Below, piece by piece: positions 41,554 to 54,614 of a stretch of DNA of 64,000 bases; positions within the stretch are counted from its first letter, which is position 1; each line of letters begins with the position of its first letter. The notes under the pieces are model-generated. The model saw nothing but the letters and a program-made list of their open reading frames with translations. It was not told where the DNA came from and ran no database searches. The DNA is from Oscillospiraceae bacterium. GTDB lineage: Bacteria; Bacillota; Clostridia; Oscillospirales; Acutalibacteraceae. Location: positions 1 to 64,000 of the forward strand of contig SVOL01000001.1 in NCBI GenBank assembly GCA_015066395.1, in the 5' to 3' direction. A program made the position numbers and the translations under genes.

Positions 41554-41692
41554 TTTAACTTCCCTCCTTCACATAATGATATCATAGGTACTCGAGACAA
41601 ATCCCGTTAGTTCCAATAAAGACTCAATACAATATATATAGAGTCGCATGGAAAAAAGCGACATAAGATTCGTCTAAATTTTAAAGCCTCAA

Positions 41693-42115
41693 TTATTTAG
41701 CGCCGGCCTTGGGACGCTTTGCACCGTACTTAGAACGGCTCTGCAATCTGTTAGCAACACCCTGTGCATCAAGGGTACCTCTGATGATGTGATAACGCAC
41801 ACCGGGAAGGTCCTTTACACGTCCGCCTCTGATGAGAACGACCGAGTGTTCCTGCAGGTTGTGTCCGATACCGGGAATGTAAGCTGAAACTTCGATACCG
41901 TTAGAAAGACGTACTCTGGCGATCTTACGAAGAGCCGAGTTAGGCTTTTTAGGGGTAGAAGTCTTAACAGCAGTACAAACGCCTCTCTTCTGGGGAGAAT
42001 CGTTGTCGGTAAGTCTACGCTTCATAGAGTTGTAACCCTTGTTAAGAGCAGGAGACTTGGACTTCTTCTCGATGGTCTCACGACCCGAACGGACTAACTG
42101 GTTAAATGTTGGCAT
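41693..42115 (-). CDS. rpsL: 30S ribosomal protein S12
   Basis: [70 protein letters not shown]. Confidence 0.98.
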   Translation of the reverse strand: MPTFNQLVRSGRETIEKKSKSPALNKGYNSMKRRLTDNDSPQKRGVCTAVKTSTPKKPNSALRKIARVRLSNGIEVSAYIPGIGHNLQEHSVVLIRGGRVKDLPGVRYHIIRGTLDAQGVANRLQSRSKYGAKRPKAGAK

Positions 42116-42146
42116 ATTGCACCTCCTCACACAAAAAATGTATACG

Positions 42147-42174
42147 ACGCAGGCAGAAAAATTTCCGCCTGCGT
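42147..42174 (-). terminator. Hairpin between rpoC and rpsL (terminator or attenuator)
   Basis: ACGCAGGCggaaatttttctGCCTGCGT on the minus strand, U-run a few nt downstream. Confidence 0.45.
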
Positions 42175-42297
42175 TATATATAATTCACATTGCGTAGGCA
42201 TTCGCCCACACGTTATAGATTTTATCACCGAACATACCGTTTTGTCAAGTATTTTTAACAAAATAGGTGAGATTTATTCCAATATTGGAATAAACTC

Positions 42298-45200
42298 TTA
42301 TTCGGCGGGTGCCATTACCTCTTCTACCTCGGCAACATCAACTACAGCGGCGTCTTCCGCCTGTGCAGCTTCGTCATCCGAATAGTAGCACTTCATACCG
42401 GTACCTGCCGGTACGAGCTTACCGATAATAACGTTCTCTTTGAGACCAAAGAGAGGATCGACCTTGCCCTTGATAGCGGCATCGGTGAGAACTCTTGTGG
42501 TCTCCTGGAAAGATGCGGCCGAGAGGAATGACTCGGTAGCAAGAGAAGCCTTGGTAATACCCAAGAGGGTCGGCTCATAGGTTGCGACCGACAGACCTTC
42601 TTCGCCGTTTGCAATTCTCTCCTCAATGATAGCGTTAGCCTCATAAACCTCACCGCGGTCAACCATAGAGTTGGGGATGAAGCCTGTGCTGCCTGCATCA
42701 ACGATTCTGAACTTGCGCATCATCTGGCGAATAATGACCTCGATGTGTTTATCATTGATCTCAACACCCTGTGAACGGTAAGCGTTCTGGATCTCTTTAA
42801 TGATATATGCTTCAACAGCGCCGGGTCCGTTGACCTCAAGGATATCGCTCGGAGCGATAGAACCTTCGGTGATCTGCTGACCCTTCTTGATTTCATCACC
42901 CTGAGCCACGCTGATACGGTAGCCAAACGGGATGCTATACTTGCGCTCATCAGCGTTTTCTGCATCGGTAACGATAACTACCCTGCTCTTCTTATCTTCG
43001 GTAAGTGTGACCTTACCTGCGATCTCAGAGATGATAGCGCTGTGCTTGGGACGTCTTGCCTCAAAGAGTTCCTCAACACGGGGAAGACCCTGAGTAATAT
43101 CTTCGGTAGATGCGATACCACCGGTGTGGAAGGTTCTCATAGTAAGCTGAGTACCGGGTTCGCCGATAGACTGAGCGGCGATAATACCGACAGCCTCACC
43201 AACAGTTACCGGCAAGCCGGTAGCGAGGTTAGAACCGTAGCACTTCTTACATACGCCGTGCTTGGAACGGCAACAGAGAATCGAACGAATGGTAACAGTC
43301 TTTATACCTGCATTGACGATGCGTTTTGCATCCTCATCGGTCATCATATGATCGTTGGTGACCAAAACCTCACCGGTCAGGGGATCAACAACATTGTCCA
43401 TAAGGAAACGGCCGAGCAAGCGGTCCTCGAGCTGTTCGATGACCTGGTTGCCTTCCATAACGGCACTGACTTCAAGTCCCTCAGGAGTATTGCAGTCATC
43501 CTCACGAATGATAACATCCTGCGAAACGTCGACCATTCGACGGGTCAAATAACCCGAGTCAGCGGTTCTAAGAGCGGTATCGGCCAAGCCCTTACGAGCA
43601 CCACGGGAGGAAATAAAGTACTCCAGTACGTTAAGACCTTCACGGTAGTTAGCACGAATCGGAATTTCAATAACCGCACCGGAAGTGTTGGAAATAAGAC
43701 CGCGCATACCGGCCAACTGCTTGATCTGGCTCATAGAACCACGAGCGCCCGAATCCGCCATCATAAAGATGGGGTTGAATTCGTCAAGATTGCCCTTCAA
43801 AGCGTCAGCGATCTCATCGGTAGCCTCGTTCCAGGTCTTGATGACCATGGAAAGTCTTTCGATATTGGTCAAGAAACCGCGTCTGTAAAGCTTCTTGATA
43901 TCGTCGATCTTAGCCTCGGCTTTAGTAATGATCTCCTTCTTCTGAGGAGGAATAATAGCATCGGAAACAGCAACGGTGATAGCACCCTTGGTCGAGAACT
44001 TGAAGCCTGTAGCCTTTACCTTATCAAGAACGATAGCGGTAGTCGAGGTGCCGTGCTTCTTAATGCAACGGTCAATGATCTGACCGAGCTGCTTTTTACC
44101 GACCTTGAAGTTGTTGATCTGATCACCTGCGGTGATGCTGAGCGTCTCGGGATCCTTCGGAGTGAAGCAAACCTCAAGACGAAGGTCGTTTTCGGGCTTT
44201 GTGCGGTCTACAAAACCGAGGTCCTGCGGGATCGACTCATTGAAAATGAGGAAACCGACAGTACACCAGGTAAGACCCTTCTTGCCGTCCTTTTCGACGC
44301 GGACGCGGATAGGAGCGTGAAGACCGATAACACCGTCTTCATAGGCCATAATAGCCTCGTTCTTATCGCGGAATACTTTGTTTGCACCGGGTTCCTCGGG
44401 CTTAACGATAGTCAAGTAGTAAGAACCCAAAACCATATCCTGAGTGGGAACTGCAACCGGCTTACCGTCAGAAGGCTTGAGCAGGTTGTTGGCAGCCAAC
44501 ATAAGGAAACGTGCTTCTGCCTGTGCCTCAGCAGAAAGCGGTACGTGAACAGCCATCTGGTCGCCGTCGAAGTCGGCGTTATAAGCTGTACATACGAGCG
44601 GATGGAGCTTCAGTGCACGACCTTCAACCAATACCGGCTCAAAAGCCTGAATACCGAGTCTGTGAAGTGTCGGAGCACGGTTGAGAAGAACAGGGTGATC
44701 CTTGATAACAGTTTCAAGTGCATCCCAGACCTCAGTACCTGCACGCTCGACCATCTTTCTTGCAGTCTTGACATTGGAAACAACGCCGGTCTCTGCAAGA
44801 CGCTTCATAATAAAGGGCTTGAACAGTTCGATCGCCATTTCTTTCGGCAGACCGCACTGATACATTTTAAGTTCAGGACCGACAACGATAACCGAACGAC
44901 CGGAATAGTCAACGCGCTTACCGAGAAGGTTCTGACGGAAACGTCCCTGCTTACCTTTGAGCATATCGGACAAGGACTTCAACGCTCTGTTGTTAGGACC
45001 GGTAACAGCCTTACCTCTTCTGCCGTTGTCGATAAGTGCGTCAACAGCTTCCTGAAGCATTCTCTTCTCGTTTCTGACAATAATGTCAGGAGCGCCGAGC
45101 TCAAGAAGTCTCTTCAAACGGTTGTTACGGTTGATAACACGGCGGTAAAGGTCGTTTAAGTCACTTGTGGCAAAACGGCCGCCGTCGAGCTGAACCATAG

Positions 45201-45915
45201 GACGGAGATCAGGCGGAATTACCGGAATGACATCCAGTATCATCCATTCAGGACGGTTGCCCGACTGACGGAATGCCTCCATGACCTCAAGTCTCTTAAG
45301 CAAACGAACTCTCTTCTGACCGGTTGCGTCACTGAGTTCTGCATTAAGCTCATCGCAAGCGGCATCGAGATCGATCTCGCAGAGAAGCTTTTTGATAGCC
45401 TCTGCACCCATTCCTGCTTCGAAGTCATCCTCATACTTTTCACGCATATCATTGTACTGAGCCTCGTTGAGCAGCTGCTTTTTCTGCAAAGGAGTGTTAC
45501 CGGGATCGGTTACGATATACTGCGAGAAATAGAGAACCTGCTCGAGCAGTCTCGGAGAAACATCGAGTACAAGACCCATTCTCGAAGGAATGGTCTTGTA
45601 ATACCAGATGTGGGAAACGGGAGCGGCAAGTTCGATAGTACCCATACGCTCACGTCTGACCTTTGCACGGGTTACTTCAACACCGCAACGGTCACAAATT
45701 TTACCCTTATAACGGATTCTCTTATACTTTCCGCAGTGGCATTCCCAGTCCTTCTGGGGTCCGAAAATACGCTCGCAGAAAAGACCGTCACGTTCGGGTT
45801 TCAAGGTACGGTAGTTAATGGTTTCAGGCTTTTTAACTTCGCCGTGAGACCAGCTTCTGATTTGTTCAGGAGAAGCAAGGCCAATTTTTATAGATTCAAA
45901 ATCGATATTTTCCAT
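42298..45915 (-). CDS. rpoC: DNA-directed RNA polymerase subunit beta'
   Basis: [68 protein letters not shown]...[12 protein letters not shown]. Confidence 0.99.
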   Translation of the reverse strand: MENIDFESIKIGLASPEQIRSWSHGEVKKPETINYRTLKPERDGLFCERIFGPQKDWECHCGKYKRIRYKGKICDRCGVEVTRAKVRRERMGTIELAAPVSHIWYYKTIPSRMGLVLDVSPRLLEQVLYFSQYIVTDPGNTPLQKKQLLNEAQYNDMREKYEDDFEAGMGAEAIKKLLCEIDLDAACDELNAELSDATGQKRVRLLKRLEVMEAFRQSGNRPEWMILDVIPVIPPDLRPMVQLDGGRFATSDLNDLYRRVINRNNRLKRLLELGAPDIIVRNEKRMLQEAVDALIDNGRRGKAVTGPNNRALKSLSDMLKGKQGRFRQNLLGKRVDYSGRSVIVVGPELKMYQCGLPKEMAIELFKPFIMKRLAETGVVSNVKTARKMVERAGTEVWDALETVIKDHPVLLNRAPTLHRLGIQAFEPVLVEGRALKLHPLVCTAYNADFDGDQMAVHVPLSAEAQAEARFLMLAANNLLKPSDGKPVAVPTQDMVLGSYYLTIVKPEEPGANKVFRDKNEAIMAYEDGVIGLHAPIRVRVEKDGKKGLTWCTVGFLIFNESIPQDLGFVDRTKPENDLRLEVCFTPKDPETLSITAGDQINNFKVGKKQLGQIIDRCIKKHGTSTTAIVLDKVKATGFKFSTKGAITVAVSDAIIPPQKKEIITKAEAKIDDIKKLYRRGFLTNIERLSMVIKTWNEATDEIADALKGNLDEFNPIFMMADSGARGSMSQIKQLAGMRGLISNTSGAVIEIPIRANYREGLNVLEYFISSRGARKGLADTALRTADSGYLTRRMVDVSQDVIIREDDCNTPEGLEVSAVMEGNQVIEQLEDRLLGRFLMDNVVDPLTGEVLVTNDHMMTDEDAKRIVNAGIKTVTIRSILCCRSKHGVCKKCYGSNLATGLPVTVGEAVGIIAAQSIGEPGTQLTMRTFHTGGIASTEDITQGLPRVEELFEARRPKHSAIISEIAGKVTLTEDKKSRVVIVTDAENADERKYSIPFGYRISVAQGDEIKKGQQITEGSIAPSDILEVNGPGAVEAYIIKEIQNAYRSQGVEINDKHIEVIIRQMMRKFRIVDAGSTGFIPNSMVDRGEVYEANAIIEERIANGEEGLSVATYEPTLLGITKASLATESFLSAASFQETTRVLTDAAIKGKVDPLFGLKENVIIGKLVPAGTGMKCYYSDDEAAQAEDAAVVDVAEVEEVMAPAE

Positions 45916-45933
45916 AAAGCACTCTCTCCTTTA

Positions 45934-49650
<3,717 letters not shown>

Positions 49651-49836
49651 AGACTTTAATCACTCCTTATATTGTTCGAACCTATTGGGTCGCCCTACCG
49701 CAAAACGCTGAAAATTCGGCCTTGCGGTTTAGTGATAGGACACAGATTTTGCCCACCATTGTGGCTAATTTTTTACCATTATCACCCATCAAAGATGACA
49801 ATAGGTGCATATTAACCCATGATTAAGCAGTATACA

Positions 49837-49865
49837 AGTATACTACCAATTTTTCACATTGTCAA
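49837..49865 (-). promoter_or_regulatory. Consensus sigma-A promoter for rpoBC
   Basis: Minus strand TTGACA-17-TATACT, leader of about 180 nt before rpoB. Confidence 0.8.
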
Positions 49866-49971
49866 TAGCGAAACTCGGAATTTTTAAAAATTTTTTCAAA
49901 CTTTTAACGTTCAACCTTAGATTGACAGTTTTCGCAGTAAAATAATCCTAATCCGAACCAACTTTTCGCAC

Positions 49972-50000
49972 TTTACATATTAAGGTAAAATTGATATAAT
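49972..50000 (+). promoter_or_regulatory. Sigma-A promoter for nadA-mnmA-apbE
   Basis: TTTACA-17-TATAAT. Confidence 0.7.
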
Positions 50001-50052
50001 AACTATAATAATGTAAAATAATGTAAACATTCGGTCGAAAGGATTAAGCTTT

Positions 50053-50967
50053 ATGAATGTAAGAGAGATGCAGGACGAGATACTGCGTATCAAAAAAGAA
50101 CAGAACACGTGCATATTAGCTCACGCTTATCAGGCAAGAGAGATCATAGAAATTGCCGACTTTGTCGGTGACTCGTTTGGACTTTCGGTCGAAGCTTCAA
50201 AGACCGACGCCAAAACCGTTATAATGTGCGGTGTGCGATTTATGGCCGAGACCGTGAAAATTCTGTCGCCCGATAAGAAGGTCATTCTGTCTGCACCGAA
50301 CGCCGGCTGTCCTATGGCTGAGCAGATCAGACCCGAAGAGGTTATGAAACTCAAAAAGCAGTATCCCGACGCCAAGGTCGTGGCATACATAAACACAACA
50401 AGCGAATTAAAGACCGTCTGTGATGTCTGTGTCACCTCGGCATCGGCTTTGAAGATCGTGGAGTCGCTTCCCGAAAAGAATATCCTCTTCATTCCGGACA
50501 TCAATTTGGGTACATACATCGCGGACAAGTTACCCGAAAAGAATGTTATCCGCATCAACGGCGGCTGTCCCTATCATTCCTCGGTCACCCGCGATGAGGC
50601 GTTGGCTGTGAAAGCGGCTCACCCTGCAGCCAAATTACTTGTCCACCCCGAATGCCGAAAAGAAATTGTTGAACTTGCTGATTTTATCGGCAGTACAACG
50701 GCAATAATCAAGTATGCTAAAGAAAGCGACGCAAAGGAGTTTATTATCGGCACAGAACTCAGCATCGCCGAGTATTTGCAATATGAGTTGCCCGAAAAGC
50801 GGTTCTATCCCTTATCGGCCAAACTCGTATGCAGTGAAATGAAGCTGACCACCCTCCCCGATGTCTTCCTCTGCTTAAAAGGTATGGCCGGCGAGGAGAT
50901 AATCCTCGATGCCGAAACCGCCGAAAAGGCAAAAAAATGTATTGACGAAATGTTGAGGTTAGGATGA
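50053..50967 (+). CDS. nadA: Quinolinate synthase
   Basis: CILAHAYQAREIIEIADFVGDSFGLSVEASKTDAKTVIMCGVRFMAETVKILSPDKKVILSAPNAGCPMAEQI. Confidence 0.96.
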   Translation: MNVREMQDEILRIKKEQNTCILAHAYQAREIIEIADFVGDSFGLSVEASKTDAKTVIMCGVRFMAETVKILSPDKKVILSAPNAGCPMAEQIRPEEVMKLKKQYPDAKVVAYINTTSELKTVCDVCVTSASALKIVESLPEKNILFIPDINLGTYIADKLPEKNVIRINGGCPYHSSVTRDEALAVKAAHPAAKLLVHPECRKEIVELADFIGSTTAIIKYAKESDAKEFIIGTELSIAEYLQYELPEKRFYPLSAKLVCSEMKLTTLPDVFLCLKGMAGEEIILDAETAEKAKKCIDEMLRLG

Positions 50968-51989
50968 ACAAAAAAGCATTGATAGCACTCTCGGGCGGTG
51001 TTGATTCCGCTGTTTCTCTTAATCTGATGATAGAGCAGGGTTACGAGTGCGAAGGTATCACGATGCACCTTTTAAAGGGTGACGAACAGAATGTTGCTGA
51101 TGCCGAAGCCGTAGCCACGGCTGCCGGTGTCCCCTTCTCGGTCGCTGATTTAAAAGATTATTTCAAATCAGAGGTTATCGACGAGTTTGTAACGGCGTAT
51201 GAAAACGGTCTTACTCCCAACCCCTGTGTGATCTGCAACAAAAAGCTGAAATTCGGCAAACTGTTGGACATCTGCAACGAAAAGGGCATCGATTATCTCG
51301 TCACCGGCCACTATGCGAAAATTGAACGGCGTGATGGCAAGGCGTATCTCAAAAAAGCGGACGACCCGAAAAAAGATCAGTCGTATTTTCTTTATTCTCT
51401 GTCACCCGAACAGTTAAAGCGTGTGATTTTCCCTCTCGGTGAATATCGGAAGCCTAAAATTCGCGAGATTGCAGAATCCTTAAACCTTGTAAACGCCAAA
51501 CTCCGCGACAGCCAGGACATCTGCTTTGTTCCCGACGGCGATTATATAAAGGTAATAAACGAGGTCACAAACAAGACCTATCCTAAGGGCAATTTCGTAG
51601 ACAAAAACGGTGCGGTCTTGGGTGAGCATCAAGGTATCATCAACTACACCGTCGGTCAGCGAAAGGGTCTGGGGATAGCACTGGGTCAACCGATGTATGT
51701 CAGTGCAAAAAACCAAAAGGATAATACCGTAACTCTTTGCGACAACGCCTCGCTTTTCAGCACAACGCTTGAAGCCTGCGATTTTAATTGGATAGTAGAG
51801 CCTTGCGCCGATATGTTCCGTTGCAAGGCCCGCATCCGTTACCGCCACGAAGAGCAACCCGCGACTGTTTCACTAAACGGCGACACCGTAACAGTCGTTT
51901 TTGATGAACCGCAGCGAGCCATCACTCCCGGTCAATCGGTCGTGCTTTATGACGGAGATTATGTTCTCGGCGGTGGAATAATTAAATAA
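50964..51989 (+). CDS. mnmA: tRNA-specific 2-thiouridylase MnmA
   Basis: ALIALSGGVDSAVSLNLMIEQGYECEGITMHL...TPNPCVICNKKLKFG...VTGHYAKI...KDQSYFLYSL...DSQDICFVPDGDY. Confidence 0.94.
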   Translation: MNKKALIALSGGVDSAVSLNLMIEQGYECEGITMHLLKGDEQNVADAEAVATAAGVPFSVADLKDYFKSEVIDEFVTAYENGLTPNPCVICNKKLKFGKLLDICNEKGIDYLVTGHYAKIERRDGKAYLKKADDPKKDQSYFLYSLSPEQLKRVIFPLGEYRKPKIREIAESLNLVNAKLRDSQDICFVPDGDYIKVINEVTNKTYPKGNFVDKNGAVLGEHQGIINYTVGQRKGLGIALGQPMYVSAKNQKDNTVTLCDNASLFSTTLEACDFNWIVEPCADMFRCKARIRYRHEEQPATVSLNGDTVTVVFDEPQRAITPGQSVVLYDGDYVLGGGIIK

Positions 51990-51998
51990 AGAGGTTTT

Positions 51999-52982
51999 AT
52001 GAAAAGATTTTCTTTAATTTTAGTATGTATACTGCTTATCTTCGGCATCGGGTGCAAACACACCGAAAACAAGCTTTCATCCACACAGGTAATGATGGAT
52101 ACTGTCATTACAATAACCGTGTGGGACTCGGATGATGACACCTTGAACGGTGCAATGGAACTTTGCCGTCAGTATGAGCAGCTGTTCAGCCGAACAATTG
52201 CCACCAGCGATATTTCGAAACTAAATCAAACTAAAGTGGCAACGGTTTCACCCGACACCGCCGCGCTTTTAAAGTTGTCTTTAGACATATCCGCCAAGTC
52301 AAACGGTGCATTCGATACAACCATTCTGCCGCTTGTTGAGTTGTGGGATATAAACAACGCAAGCACTCCTCCGTCACGGTCGGACGTCGACAAAACGATA
52401 AAGTCGGTTGATTACAAAAGCATCGCAGTAAATGGCACTACTGTCAACACAAACGGTGCAAGGCTTGACCTCGGAGGCATAGCAAAGGGTTTTATCGCCG
52501 ACAGGGTGCGTGAATATCTCAGATCAAACGGAGTTTCAAGGGCTATAATAAATTTGGGCGGTAACGTTGCGTTGCTGGGTTCCAATGACGGCAAAGACTT
52601 CACCGTAGGCATTCAAAAACCGTTTGGACTCCACGGCGAGTCAGCCGTGCTTTTAAAACTGCAGAACAAAACCGCCGTGACTTCAGGCATTTACGAGAGA
52701 TATTTTGAGTTTGAGGGCAAGATATATCACCACGTTTTAGACCCGAAAACCGGTTTTCCAACCGATAACGGTATTCAGTCTGTCACTATACTGTCCGACA
52801 GCTCGGCCCTGGCCGACAGTCTTTCAACTGCCTGCCTTGTTTTAGGGATAGAGGAAGGAACACAGCTCGCTGAAAGCTTTAACGCCGACGTCGTATTTCT
52901 TATGTCCGACGGCAGTATTATCACTTCCAAAAACCTAAAACTGGACCAAAACGGTCCAACACCGACGGTTACCTATAAATAA
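51999..52982 (+). CDS. apbE: FAD:protein FMN transferase (ApbE), lipoprotein form
   Basis: Lipobox LIFGIGC; VMMDTVITITVWD...GARLDLGGIAKGFIADRVREYL...NLGGNVALLG...HHVLDPKTGFP. Confidence 0.94.
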   Translation: MKRFSLILVCILLIFGIGCKHTENKLSSTQVMMDTVITITVWDSDDDTLNGAMELCRQYEQLFSRTIATSDISKLNQTKVATVSPDTAALLKLSLDISAKSNGAFDTTILPLVELWDINNASTPPSRSDVDKTIKSVDYKSIAVNGTTVNTNGARLDLGGIAKGFIADRVREYLRSNGVSRAIINLGGNVALLGSNDGKDFTVGIQKPFGLHGESAVLLKLQNKTAVTSGIYERYFEFEGKIYHHVLDPKTGFPTDNGIQSVTILSDSSALADSLSTACLVLGIEEGTQLAESFNADVVFLMSDGSIITSKNLKLDQNGPTPTVTYK

Positions 52983-52984
52983 CC

Positions 52985-53014
52985 AAAGGACTTGTGCTAA
53001 TGCACAAGTCCTTT
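52985..53014. terminator. Bidirectional intrinsic terminator
   Basis: AAAGGACTTGTGCtaatGCACAAGTCCTTT. Confidence 0.8.
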
Positions 53015-53225
53015 AATATTTCGCGGGATTATTGGTCACACCCAAAATGTAATCGACCGATGTATTATATAATTCGGCAAGTTTTATAACATATCTCGTT
53101 GGTATTTCTCTCTTGCCTGTTTCGTAGTTGCTGTAAACCCTTTGATCAATGCCCAAATAAGCCGCAACCTCTTTCTGCACCAAATCTTTATCTTCACGCA
53201 AATCTCTCAAACGCGGATAATACAT
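53013..53225 (-). CDS. XRE-family helix-turn-helix regulator
   Basis: MYYPRLRDLREDKDLVQKEVAAYLGIDQRVYSNYETGKREIPTRYVIKLAELYNTSVDYILG. Confidence 0.9.
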   Translation of the reverse strand: MYYPRLRDLREDKDLVQKEVAAYLGIDQRVYSNYETGKREIPTRYVIKLAELYNTSVDYILGVTNNPAKY

Positions 53226-53252
53226 AAAACCACCCCACATATTCATTATATG

Positions 53253-53298
53253 TACTATCAAAAAATAGTATTAATTTTACTACTTTATGATAGTAAAA
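53253..53298. promoter_or_regulatory. Nested inverted repeats between XRE gene and SLOG gene (putative operators)
   Basis: TACTATcaaaaaATAGTA, TTTTACTActttatgaTAGTAAAA and long-range TACTATCA/TGATAGTA. Confidence 0.55.
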
Positions 53299-53316
53299 TA
53301 GGAATGGTGATGTTTT

Positions 53317-53685
53317 ATGAAACGAATAATAATTGCCGAGTGCAGAAATTACACCAACTATGGCGAAGCAAAAAAATATATAGACCACAGCTTGTCTAAC
53401 ATAAGAAACGCCCATAAAATCATAGTTGTTTCCGGCGGATGTAAAGGTGCCGATATGATTGGCGAGAGATATGCAGAAGAAAACAAATTCATTGTTGAAA
53501 GATATCCCGCAGAGTGGAATAAATACGGCAAAAAAGCAGGACCGATTCGTAATAAAATAATGGCAGAGACTGCGGACTTTATAATTTGTTTTTGGGATGG
53601 CAAAAGCAAGGGCACTCAATCAATGATCAAATATGCAAAAGCCTACCGGAAGCCGTTAAAAATATTTTTAATCAACAACAATTAA
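53317..53685 (+). CDS. DUF2493 / SLOG-family (YspA-like) nucleotide-binding protein
   Basis: MKRIIIAECRNYTNYGEAKKYID...KIIVVSGGCKGADMIGERYAEENKFIVERYPAEWNKYGKKAGPIRNKIMAETADFIICFWDGKSKGTQSMIKYAK. Confidence 0.85.
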   Translation: MKRIIIAECRNYTNYGEAKKYIDHSLSNIRNAHKIIVVSGGCKGADMIGERYAEENKFIVERYPAEWNKYGKKAGPIRNKIMAETADFIICFWDGKSKGTQSMIKYAKAYRKPLKIFLINNN

Positions 53686-53724
53686 ACAAAACCGCTTTGG
53701 GGGTTCCCAAAGCGGTTTTGTTTA
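53684..53724. terminator. Bidirectional intrinsic terminator
   Basis: AAACAAAACCGCTTTGGGggttCCCAAAGCGGTTTTGTTT. Confidence 0.85.
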
Positions 53725-54201
53725 CATCTTCGCCCTATTCAATGCTTCTTTTATAAGGTCGACATATTCCTTGACCTTAATGGTACAGCCGGTGACGGTA
53801 TCGGTCTTCTGATCGTCTTTGATGTTGACCGACTCAACACCCTTTTCCTTTACATGCTGTTCAAAAAATGCAATCTGCTCATACCACTCGTACTTTGCAC
53901 CTGCAGGCTTCATGCTGTAGTTGCCGTTTTCCGACTGAACCTTTTTGCTGTCGCCCTCTTTAGCCAGCGCATCGCAATCAATAGAGGCAACCTGACCGTC
54001 CTTAACGATAACCTTGACAGTAGCCATAAAACCCTGGTCGTCATAAGTCGGCGACGATGCGAGGTACTCTCCGTCCTTGTACTTAACACTGCCGGCATCA
54101 CCCGCACCCGACGAATTATTTTTCTTTTTACCGCAACCTGCCAAACTCATCACAACGGCAACGGCAATTAAGACAACCGAGATTATTCTTTTAAAAGACA
54201 T
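53722..54201 (-). CDS. FMN-binding domain lipoprotein
   Basis: Lipobox VVMSLAGCGKKK; YKDGEYLASSPTYDDQGFMATVKVIVKDGQVASID...DTVTGCTIKVKEYVDLIKEAL. Confidence 0.82.
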   Translation of the reverse strand: MSFKRIISVVLIAVAVVMSLAGCGKKKNNSSGAGDAGSVKYKDGEYLASSPTYDDQGFMATVKVIVKDGQVASIDCDALAKEGDSKKVQSENGNYSMKPAGAKYEWYEQIAFFEQHVKEKGVESVNIKDDQKTDTVTGCTIKVKEYVDLIKEALNRAKM

Positions 54202-54280
54202 AAAACTCTTCCTTTCAAATTTCTACGATTATTTTTCCCGAATTTTAAAAGGAAATATACTACCAAAAATTTACCAAAAA

Positions 54281-54300
54281 AGCGGAGCCTTCGCTCCGCT
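54281..54300 (-). terminator. Hairpin / intrinsic terminator downstream of the transposase remnant
   Basis: AGCGGAGCcttcGCTCCGCT with A/T runs on both sides. Confidence 0.6.
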
Positions 54301-54315
54301 TTTAAAGTACTTGAT

Positions 54316-54591
54316 TCACTTCTTGATATACAGTTCATCTTTGAACCACTCGTTGGGATTACTGTCAATATAATTCCAAATCTCACGATAATCACGTTCA
54401 TTACGCACAATATGATCGTAAAAAGATTTTTGCCATATCGAAACTCCGATTCTTTTAGTTACAAAACTCTTAAACTGCCGCACAACATTAGATAATGTAG
54501 GTGTGCGATACTTTGTGCAAATGGTAATGAAATAAACACCATTACTGCCATAATCATAATCTTTTAATCTATTCTGCTTTCTTACCGGCAA
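54316..54591 (-). pseudogene. Internally deleted REP-associated tyrosine transposase (RAYT/Y1_Tnp) remnant
   Basis: N-terminal RKQNRLKDYDYGSNGVYFITICTKYR fused directly to TPTLSNVVRQFKSFVTKRIGVSIWQKSFYDHIVRNERDYREIWNYIDSNPNEW; the central part with the HUH motif is absent. Confidence 0.75.
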
Positions 54592-54614
54592 TTAAGTGTT
54601 GTCCATTCCTGCCC

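Noticed and set aside
41600-41665. GTCGC...GCGAC weak hairpin between rpsL and rpsG
   Set aside because: Only 5 bp of stem with a long loop; not distinguishable from chance.
43042-45159. 705-aa plus-strand ORF
   Set aside because: Fully antisense to rpoC; a shadow ORF produced by codon bias, with no domain signature or RBS logic.
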